Below, piece after piece: positions 22,572 through 30,212 of a DNA stretch of 30,212 nucleotides. Made by a program: the position numbers and the translations under genes. A model generated the notes under the pieces. The model saw only the letters and a program-made list of their open reading frames with translations, was not told the origin of the DNA and ran no database searches. The stretch comes from Mesaphorura yosii (taxonomy: Eukaryota; Arthropoda; Collembola; Poduromorpha; Tullbergiidae), in NCBI GenBank assembly GCA_009869945.1, contig WIXG01000637.1, forward strand, positions 1 to 30,212, written 5' to 3'. Within the stretch, counting starts at the first letter, position 1; each line of letters opens with the position of its first letter.

Positions 22572-22654
22572 GCCATGCCTGCCATAAAACGATGACGAAA
22601 TGCTGCGCCGAAGCAAAGCGAAGCGAGCATGACGCCATCGTTTTATGGCATGGC
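22572..22654 (+). ncRNA. Precursor-microRNA-like hairpin candidate
   Basis: The left arm starting at 22572 pairs with the right arm ending at 22654. There are 6 bp (GCCATG with CATGGC), a 4-nt bulge, then 13 consecutive bp (CCATAAAACGATG with CATCGTTTTATGG). An imperfect inner helix follows (CG, then ATGCT, then CGC, with small mismatches) up to a loop near 22609-22622. About 29 bp in an 83-nt hairpin resembles an animal miRNA precursor in size. An 11-mer CATGACGCCAT occurs three times in and beside it (22558, 22566, 22628). I recognise no known miRNA; it could instead be a fold-back remnant of a miniature transposon. Because the structure is a palindrome, either strand could be transcribed. 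Confidence 0.35.
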
Positions 22655-23668
22655 TAATTAAAAGCGATGAATCATCGGAACTGCTTGTTAGGTCAATTTC
22701 ATTCGTAATGCACTGCAATTATGACCGAATCATTTGCGACTTTTTGCGAGTGACTCATGCCGTACGACTACGAAGTAATTACAATGTGATATGAAGAATG
22801 CGAATTCACAGAAGTTGAAAAGGTTGTCCTGCTAACTGCGCTGAGGAGCGCGCTCATATACATGCCACATGCGGTTGCATAAATCCAAGCTTCACCTTTG
22901 AGCTGAGCAATTTCTGCACGGCGCAAAGCGACAGACTCCGTTTGCCAAATTATGACTAATTAATCCACCTGGAGACCCCTCAGTCGAGTTCTGTCTCTGA
23001 CAAAAACCATCTTGCTGTTCAAAAATGAGTACACGTTTGCACCCGGTCGCAAAGGTAATAATTTGAAACTTGGAACCTGGGCCAAAAAGCCGAACGAGAA
23101 GCCAAGAACGAGATTTTCGCAATCTACCATGCCATGCAATGCAAAAAAAGAACTCTGTTCATTTCTTCATTTGTTGTTATTTACGTGCTCGTTAAATGAA
23201 TGTCGACTTTCCTGCTATTACTGCCCCTGCCACCACCACGGCTCGATTTCGGCCTAGAGCGCGAGCGTCTCGAACAGCGTCACATCTTGTTCAGTTTCCG
23301 TCGTTGTATGTGATGAAAAGCGTACAACCCGTATTATTTTTATGTCTTTCACCTTGTGCGTGTTCTTGAGGCAGTCTGACGCGTGTTACGGCGGTGTGTC
23401 CTTTACACCTTGGCTCGGGAACAGAGAGTAATGAGATGCGATTCGACATTCGTATTCATATTTGCGAAAGTCTTATTGAGAGCACTTTGGCAGCGGATTC
23501 GATCCGGCAGGAGTCAGTTTGTGTTTGTGATTCGGGCAAAACGAACCGATTTGCTCGAAAACGAAAGCGAAATATTTTTTATTCCTGTTTTATCACATGT
23601 AAATTTTTCCAAGGCGGCTGCTCCTTCGCATAGTCGCACAAAAAAGAAACAAGAAGGAAATTGTCGCC

Positions 23669-23675
23669 TATAAAT
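23669..23675 (+). promoter_or_regulatory. TATA-like box before the 23.7-kb exon
   Basis: TATAAAT lies 59 bp upstream of the ATG at 23728, so a start about 30 bp downstream (around 23700) would leave a short leader of roughly 30 nt. No clear TCAGT initiator is present. Position relative to the exon is the only support. Confidence 0.28.
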
Positions 23676-23727
23676 TTTAAGTTAACTACTGCAACAAGCC
23701 TAAACACTCGACTTAGAATTTTATGTC

Positions 23728-23847
23728 ATGTCCAACAAGCCACAACCATCGCCTCAGTCACAGGCGCAGCCTCAACCACGGCCGCCGCCGCATGGCAGAG
23801 GCGGGCGTCTGCCGCGACCGGTTCGGAAGAAGACAGGCGTTTGTCGC
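23728..23847 (+). CDS. Candidate first coding exon, Pro/Gln/Arg-rich, 40 codons (partial)
   Basis: The ATG at 23728 opens 40 codons ending exactly at a strong CGC|GTAAGT donor (after 23847), phase 0. The peptide begins MSNKPQPSPQSQAQPQPRPP and ends GGRLPRPVRKKTGVCR. It is low complexity with a basic C-terminal part. The exon is a GC-rich island (CCGCCGCCG-type codons) in AT-rich surroundings, which supports coding. Without splicing the frame continues only a few codons to TGA. Best read as an alternative N-terminal exon of a gene continuing to the right of the window. Function and family not recognised. Confidence 0.5.
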
Positions 23848-25070
23848 GTAAGTTATGAGTTATGACTTATGAGTATTATGAAGTTATTCCAGTTTACCTC
23901 AAAGTGTCAGTGGAGAGCTTGAAATATTAAAATTATTGCGTGTTGCCATTTTATGGCACGAAACTCGGAATACCAAAATTCGAGAAAAATGTCGCTGAAT
24001 TTTAATTTTATGCACGCCACAAACGCAAACGCGGAGGAGAAAATGTACGCGAGAATGTTCTCGATTTCTTAATCTGCCTGTCTGATTGGGCGTTTTTAAG
24101 TTCGTTCGGCGAGCTGAGCAGGAAGGTTTTATTGCATGGCATTGATGTATTTGTGGTTTTAACGACCGTGTCGTGTGGTTCTGCGGAAAGTTGAACATGT
24201 GAGGCGTGGGTGTTTTCTTCTGGCAATTTCTCTATTTTAAGCAGCTGGGCTCTATGCCGGCAGGCCAGGCCGTTGTCGCTCATCGCTCTTCGTGGGCTTC
24301 TGTCTCAACAGGACCAGGTACGACTTGCTAGGCGGAAAGCGACATGAGTCAGCTGCTGTCGCGAAAAAGTGACCTACCTTTTTGACAATTGACTACGTTT
24401 GTCGCTATTGTTTGCATCTTGTTATTCGTTGCAATGATCCAACAATGTGCGTCATCTTGCTCATTTACTTGTTGAGCTGCGCTACCAAAATAAGTCAAAA
24501 ACTCGTTGTGCAGGTTGAACTGTGATTCACTAGACAATTCGCGTATCTTGAATATCTTGGATGTTCATCTCGCATTATTCTGTACTATACTGCATAAAGC
24601 CTTACCTGCGCTATCATAATGGGTGGGAATTACAGTCGACAAGAGATTAAGCGAGCACCTGAGAACAACTAACGAGCAAAGACAAACGAACGGGCAAAAA
24701 ACTTGACTTGTAATTTATTCAGCATTATTCACGTTCACGTCGTCGTCGACTACGACGTCCAATTTCTTTGCGAATTTTTGATGAATGTAAGCGTAACATA
24801 AACAAACGAGTCGGGCCGCCCGCAGCAGCAGTCGAGTTGAGCATTTAAATTAGCAAAAACAAATTCCCAGCCTGACAGTATTGAACCGCAGTGCTGTGCT
24901 GTGAGTGCCGTTGCCAGATTTCGGGAATTTTTAGCAGGCAGAAACAGAGTTGATCATTTGATCTTTGTGGTTGTGGTTTGGTTCACCATTTCAAGAGTAT
25001 TTCGTTCCAAATCGTGCGCCGTGAAAACTTATCGAATCTTGCTTACCACAATCGTGAATCGCGAATTGTG

Positions 25071-25097
25071 ATGCCTTCGATTGACTGTCCAGTTCAA
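25071..25097 (+). CDS. Weak candidate mini first exon, 9 codons
   Basis: ATG at 25071 encodes MPSIDCPVQ and reaches CAA|GTAAGT after 25097 in phase 0, the same phase as other candidate first exons here. GTAAGT is expected about five times by chance in 20 kb, and a nine-codon open run is easy to get, so this is only suggestive. Confidence 0.15.
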
Positions 25098-26068
25098 GTA
25101 AGTTGTTAAATTTTCAAGTTCTTACTTGCTTACTGCCAATACGACACAGTCGCACAGTCCCGTGTGCTGATGCGTAATAAAAAGGTCGGTCTGTTTAGCG
25201 CTCTTTCATCAAGCTATTAATTCACGATTAACGGTCTTATCTAACATGACGGCATGAGACGCGATTTAATGGCTTGAATGGCTAAAGCAGACATTCAGAC
25301 GCGGATCTTGCACGGCCAAAGCGTTGACCCTGGCTTACGGTGCGATATATAAAATCTGTTGCAGCAGATCCTGATTACATAACATAATCACACTGCGCCT
25401 GCAAAAGGATTATAAAATTGTTCACGCGGTGTGAGTGGCGAGTGATGCGGTTCTTCTCGCCATCAAATTTGGCCGAACTTGGATTTTTGCCCGGAGACCA
25501 TTAAAAATTAGAAATTCGTAGAAGACGTTTGCTCGCGGATTGTAGAATCAATCTTGAAATAAAATATACGAGCACGCGGAGCAGACTTCGTATGTTTGAG
25601 TGAAAAATGTAGTCGACTGTGAAATTGGTTCGAATTTTCGCGCTGAGTTCCTTCGTGGCAAATCAGACAGACGGGCGCGTGGACGGACGAAAGACTCCCT
25701 AAGGCGGATAGATTCGCATTCGCACAATTTGCAAAAAATGCACCACGAGAAGCTAATTAGGGATTCACAGCGCCAAACGATTGCTATTGCGATGGAGAAA
25801 CCGGATTAAGAATGTGCAGTTTTTGTGGGGAAACGAGAGAAGGACAAGTTTTCGTGACATTTGACAGATTTAATCTGTGATCGCAGCATTCATGTAATAC
25901 GACGCCTCACCTAACTCTGTGCACTGTCCAGGAGCTTACATTTGTAAACAACTATCTGTACCGTGTAAGGAGCATGTCTGCAGAGCCATGGACAGACATG
26001 GACTGGACGTGCAATTTGACGGCTGACTGTTGTCAAATTCCAAATCATAATCATAACAATCGCTTCAG

Positions 26069-26227
26069 ATGACGATGACATCACCTTCCAACAGCGGCGA
26101 CGCGGCGCTGAGTTTGATTGATTCAATCTGTAATCAATCTAATTGGATCAAAAATTCCGATGTTGTGGCCGAATCCAGTTTGCTCGTTTCTGGACAACAT
26201 CTGAATCATTTTACAGTTTGTGAGATG
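26069..26227 (+). CDS. Weak candidate exon, 53 codons
   Basis: An ATG directly after an acceptor-like CTTCAG opens MTMTSPSNSGDAALSLIDSI and runs 53 codons to ATG|GTAAAC (after 26227), phase 0. If unspliced the frame ends at a TAG about 45 bases later. The peptide is Ser/Asn-rich with no recognisable domain. The donor is sub-optimal, so confidence is low. Confidence 0.2.
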
Positions 26228-28152
26228 GTAAACGGAGCCAGAAACGAGCATTTTCTTGGCGATCCGATATAGATTGCTATCAGCCATAATTATTTCACGT
26301 TGACATGAGCCCAGCCTTAATCTGGAGGACACGAGACTCAACTTGCGAATTGCGAAGCACGAGCACTTGAGCAAACATGCCAAAATATGAAAAATGAGTT
26401 GCATAAATGCTGACGATGTTTTGCTACTGCTACTGCTTTTACATTTACCTTCTTGCCAAATGCCATTTTGATCTCAATCTTGCTCGTAATATGTTAATAA
26501 GTTGTCTGTCCTCCCAACGCAACGTGGACGAGTGAATTGGCGCGTGGGCGACGGCGACGGGCTACATTTCGCGTTGCAATTAATGATGTTCGATTGGGCA
26601 GACAGACAGCAGAGCAGAGCAGACGTGGACAGAGCACAAAGAAAAACCCACTGAACATGGGTCTCTCATACATTAAACGTGCACGTGGTGCCATTTGTGA
26701 GTCCTTGATATTATAATTATCCGGTCATGATACATGAAACGTGAAACATGATTTATTGCCGGAAACATAAACTCAAACCCAGAATCAATATTCAGAGCTC
26801 ACACTCACTCTCTCATTTTTGCACTTTCAATCATTCCAACGCAAAGGCACAATTTTTCTTGAGAATTCTGACTTGGTACCACATTAAGAATTTGTTGAGC
26901 TAACTAAACAAAGCATTAATGTGAAACAGTGAAACAGCGACTTATTTATTATGTATGCGAAAGAATGCTGGCGACGCGACGGTCCTTCGCCATGACTTAC
27001 TTTAATTTTACTGAATCAGACGACTCTGTCTTTGTCGTTTCTTAATATTATTTACTTTTACGTTAGTCAAATGTCCAAAACAGGCTTAATGTTGTTGTGC
27101 AGTTTCTCCGTCGTAATACGAATATTTCCTTGCTTCACTAGAATTTTGTATGAACCATGCTGACAGCGTCTGAAATTGATGATAAGAAATTGCTTCTTGA
27201 GCCTATGGTGTGTGCCACTATCAGTGTGAGGTACTTTATTTTTTTACCTATCGCGACTTTTCCACTATCGCTCTTTCCTCGTCTTTGTCTAAGATTATTC
27301 CCACAGTCCCACAGTCGCAGTCTCGAAAAAGATTCACAAAAGTCGAAGTGAAAATTTATCCAACGAATCTTTGTACGCGACTCGGTTTGATTTCTTCCTC
27401 GAGCAGTGAACAATATTTTCACCTGTATTTTAATATTATACTGAAATTGATTGAATATTTCATTGCAGGATACTGACGCTTACGTTTATCAGCTTTACAT
27501 AATCGTTTCGTAAATTCGGAAACGTGTTCCATGGCATGTGCGTTAATTAGGTGGAAATTATTTGTCCAGACTCCTAATCCTTTGTTGGCAATAATAAGAA
27601 TAAGAATATTAATAAGAAAGAAAACGACGGATGATTGGACGAAGCGCGTTTAATTGTTTGGATGCATAGCATTCTTAATATTTGCATTTTCGAAGCGTAA
27701 ATACCTTGCAACCAGAACCTAATGGTCTCATGCCTTACTCGCGTCCGTCCAAAAGGTCGATTTAGAGTTCAAAGCCAGTTCAAGCATTAGAACCCGGTTT
27801 ACGGTTCCATCCGTCATTTGCGAAATCAGTGCGTAGTTACAACGCATTAAGGCCAGTTCGGTTAATTCTAAAGCTCACTTACAAGTGGTTGACTCTACCG
27901 TACCGTGCAATTTGTCCAAGGGCTCTGCACTTGAACAAATGAAAACACTCGCAAGCCTTCGGTAAGTTTTCAGATAACAACGACATAAAACATTGCAAAT
28001 TGATTTCGTGCAAGCAAGAAATGAGAGGGTCTCGTGAGGTTAGATGACTGCCCAATAGTAAATTATAGAAACTCAATGTGCGGGTCAGAAGGCACAGCTT
28101 GCGTCGTTTTCCGACTTGAACGTTGAGCCGCCATATTTGTTACTGACTCAAA

Positions 28153-28629
28153 ATGGAGAGCAGAGCTTTGGCAGTGACAATTATGGAGTCCAGCACCACT
28201 TGTGTGTCCGTGTCCACTTTCGCCGTTTCTTTCACGCACACGCAGAGTACGGAGCAGAATGTAAATGCAAGCTCAAGCGTAGTCACGGCCTCGGCCACGA
28301 GCACAACCACGTGCACTGTGGTTACTTACTCATCCGTCGTTTCTGTTTCCGTTGCTGCCATCAAAGAAAAGACTTCTATGGCGAATGCGAACCTGGCGCT
28401 TGCATATGAAGAAGCTCGTGAGGTTATTGAGCCTATTGAGCCTATTGAGCCGGCGTCCATTCATGAATCTGAAACCGAGCTTGAGCCTGAGCCTTCGACT
28501 TCCGCCTCTGCTTCTGCTTCACGCGGTGAAAATGGTCAAGTTGTGCTAAATTACTATACGAAAAACGAAATATACACTTTTCAGCATTGTGCTTTCAAGC
28601 GCGTTCTTTCACTTCACGTGCCCTCATAA
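28153..28629 (+). CDS. Uncharacterised 158-residue Ser/Thr/Val-rich and acidic ORF
   Basis: The start context TCAAAATGG is close to the preferred arthropod initiation context. The first ~85 residues are rich in Ser, Thr, Val and Ala (VVTASATSTTTCTVVTYSS). They are followed by an acidic segment with tandem IEP units (EPIEPIEPASIHESETELEP) and an STSASASAS run, then a more ordinary C-terminus to a stop at 28627-28629. No domain or clear transmembrane segment is recognised; the composition suggests a disordered or O-glycosylated region. It could be a single-exon gene, or a first exon spliced at one of several weak internal GT sites. An overlapping + frame (28116-28409) has no ATG and is taken as a shadow. 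Confidence 0.35.
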   Translation: MESRALAVTIMESSTTCVSVSTFAVSFTHTQSTEQNVNASSSVVTASATSTTTCTVVTYSSVVSVSVAAIKEKTSMANANLALAYEEAREVIEPIEPIEPASIHESETELEPEPSTSASASASRGENGQVVLNYYTKNEIYTFQHCAFKRVLSLHVPS

Positions 28630-29042
28630 TTCTAATCAATTTCCAATGCCTCACGGTGTGACGAGCGTAATAGGGCTGCTCAATTAAGTGCAATCGCATT
28701 CTTGGACAATTCAATCAGCACCATTTTTTTGCGAGTTTGTGACATTTTATTTCGAGTCAAGTATGAAAATGTGCAATAATGCAATAATGACAGTGATAGA
28801 GACAAGTGTCGTTGAATTTCGTAAACCCGTGCCTGGTTGCGTTCGAACTTATGTTCACCCGTTCGCCAATTGCCAATATTGACTTTTTGCTTTTTGGGCG
28901 CTGTACGACGTGCTAACGTTTAACTAGAATTTTCAAAGTGGTCTTTGCGTGTACAGATTCATGGCGGCTTTTCCTATTTGCTGCTATATTGTGGTTTTTC
29001 TTATCTGGTCTTGGTTTTGTCTTTGACCTCCCTCACATGTAC
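28630..29042. other. Noncoding sequence after the 28.2-kb ORF
   Basis: No frame or repeat that I can support. It could be 3' untranslated sequence of the preceding ORF, but no AATAAA occurs before 29735. Confidence 0.4.
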
Positions 29043-29231
29043 ACATAAAAACCGCAGGTGATACTCCGCATTCAGTTCTAAAGAAAGGATCGGGTTACAT
29101 GCTCACGTTTCCAGTCTAAACTTTTGCAAATTGTGTTCGATTCTACGAAAAAGTAAGCTTCGCTGAGTTGAAATTTGTTCGCCACGCACGCACGGCCTTT
29201 GACCGCTAAATTTGCCTGGAGAAACTGCAAA
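29043..29231 (+). promoter_or_regulatory. Candidate core promoter and noncoding first exon
   Basis: An ACATAAAAA element (29043-29051) is followed at the canonical ~30-bp distance by TTCAGTT with its A at 29074. Downstream, a GTAAGT donor follows 29231, so a ~158-nt leader exon is possible. It contains one short upstream ORF (ATG at 29100, six codons). The spacing is the best TATA/Inr match in the right half of the window. What it would drive lies outside or is unrecognised. Confidence 0.3.
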
Positions 29232-29554
29232 GTAAGTGTTTTTAATAATATTTCTTCCAAGTTGAAGCTCGAAGTTGAGCTGAGTCGAGTGCGACTCGAA
29301 TTTCAGCACCACAGTCATTAAAAATATCTCGCTGGGCTGTGATTTTGGTTTAATTTGCTAAATTACAGAAAAGTCATTGTTTAATGTATGCACTAGTTGG
29401 CTCTGAATTTGTAATTACAAATCTTAAGATTCGAAGTTTTGCCCAACCTCGTGGAACGCCTTATGGGTAGAATTGCCGAGTCAAGTTGAGTGGAGATGTC
29501 ACCAAAGCACGCATATGCATAGAAACTTGTGCTCGTGCAGAGATAAGTTGTTGA

Positions 29555-29680
29555 CTGGATCCCCTGCGCTGGAATTCTGAGTGGCAGCTGAATAGGCGAC
29601 TGCAGAAGCTTCAAGAACTGACAGCACCCTCAAATGACCCACTTCTGACCAATACAGAAGAGCTGAGACGAAGTGACTAG
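29555..29680 (+). other. Leucine-rich open stretch ending before an AATAAA, possible terminal exon
   Basis: A frame open for 41 codons encodes a peptide including LNRRLQKLQELTAPSNDPLL and TEELRRSD, then stops at TAG 29678-29680. AATAAA follows at 29735-29740, as at the end of a gene. There is no ATG, and the possible acceptors (for example CAG at 29585-29587) have poor pyrimidine tracts. The Leu/Gln/Glu pattern resembles a short coiled coil but partly reflects repeated CTGA/CAG words. Uncertain. Confidence 0.18.
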
Positions 29681-29740
29681 TGACTGACAGTGGACAAACG
29701 ATCAGACTTGCAGAATCTCGAATTGCCTCTTGGAAATAAA

Positions 29741-30212
29741 GGACTGAACAGCAAAACGACGTGAGACGCTCACGATTAAATTGGCAATGTTTATTTCAAG
29801 AAGGCAAAACGAATAATGATCAGAAAGAGCTTTTATAAAGAATGTTAGACTTCCTTATATAAGTTTTGAATGAGTTAACAAGACAAATGAATTAGCATCA
29901 AAATATTCCTTACAAAAATAGCTTGAAAGTACAACATTCAAAACTATGATATGTGAAAGTACCAAAATAGAATGTTTACATTGCTCCTGAAATGTCAACA
30001 AGTACAGTTAAACGGTCAAGGAACGAAAATGCTAATTTTAGTCATCCGAGTAAAAGGCTGAAAAATGCTAGTTAGTCATAAAGGTAAAAAAAATGGCAAA
30101 TCTTAAAATAATGACCGGTTCCCTGTACCAAGCAATGCTAATTTCGATGGGCAATGCAAAGACAGTACAAAAGAAATTACAGACAATTACCGTGCGAAAA
30201 GACAGAAACACA
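29741..30212. repeat. AT-rich tail with a short recurring motif
   Basis: AAAATGCTAATTTTAGTCAT at 30026-30045 recurs imperfectly at 30062-30079 (AAAATGCTAGTTAGTCAT) and partly at 30133-30144 (CAATGCTAATTT). No gene was seen to the window end. Confidence 0.4.

Larger units (their letters stand above)
23848..28152. other. Long noncoding stretch with weak exon candidates
   Basis: Mostly AT-rich sequence without supportable genes. Two weak exon candidates lie inside (25071-25097 and 26069-26227, listed separately). An ATG at 24254 runs 21 codons to CAG|GTACGA (phase 1), and TATATAAAA occurs at 25346-25354 with no clear partner. Probably intron or regulatory DNA. Confidence 0.4.

Noticed and set aside
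23383..23673. Two overlapping plus-strand frames (96 and 79 codons)
   Set aside because: Mutually exclusive frames over the same bases with no coding-like composition; neither has splice support.
27939..27961. ATG plus seven codons ending at GTAAGT (phase 2)
   Set aside because: Too short; GTAAGT is expected several times by chance in this much sequence, and the phase differs from the other candidates.

Overview
This window is eukaryotic nuclear DNA from an animal, most likely an arthropod. The evidence is a set of spliced genes with short GT-AG introns (72-262 bp inside coding sequence), AATAAA poly(A) signals, TCAGT-type initiators and an AT-rich noncoding background. A complete Lis1 gene reads closest, from memory, to insect/crustacean Lis1; phrases such as KDCx[18 protein letters not shown] and HFCTS are typical. 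A springtail or similar pancrustacean is a guess that cannot be confirmed here. No CRISPR, operon, tRNA, rRNA or recognisable transposon was found.

Layout. From about 1 to 4.1 kb there is a three-coding-exon gene on the + strand for a 634-residue class A (rhodopsin-like) G-protein-coupled receptor. It has a very long third intracellular loop and several non-canonical signature residues. From 4.15 to 5.6 kb lies a spacer with a diverged ~80-90 bp direct repeat, one 125-codon ORF of uncertain reality, and an inverted CAG/CTG repeat beside a TATA-like box. From about 6.0 to 8.5 kb is a compact Lis1 (PAFAH1B1) gene with five coding exons, 405 residues, and at least one upstream noncoding exon.

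The remaining ~20 kb is sparse. It holds isolated coding-like exons on the + strand: a ~560-nt exon at 10.2-10.7 kb with an MGNSCS N-myristoylation-type start, a short Arg/Ser/Pro-rich exon at 20.5 kb, a 40-codon Pro/Gln/Arg exon at 23.7 kb ending in GTAAGT, and a 158-codon Ser/Thr/Val-rich then acidic ORF at 28.2 kb. Several of these can end in phase 0. My working interpretation is that they are alternative 5' exons of one or more large genes whose bodies lie to the right of the window, separated by long regulatory introns. This is inference; none of these peptides was recognised.

The receptor and Lis1 are on the same strand and each carries its own poly(A) signal. Nothing links them functionally; they look like unrelated neighbours. 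The most worthwhile unexplained structures are an ~83-nt precursor-microRNA-like hairpin at 22.57-22.65 kb, a chain of ATGA-overlapping upstream ORFs at the receptor start codon, and the set of possible phase-0 first exons.
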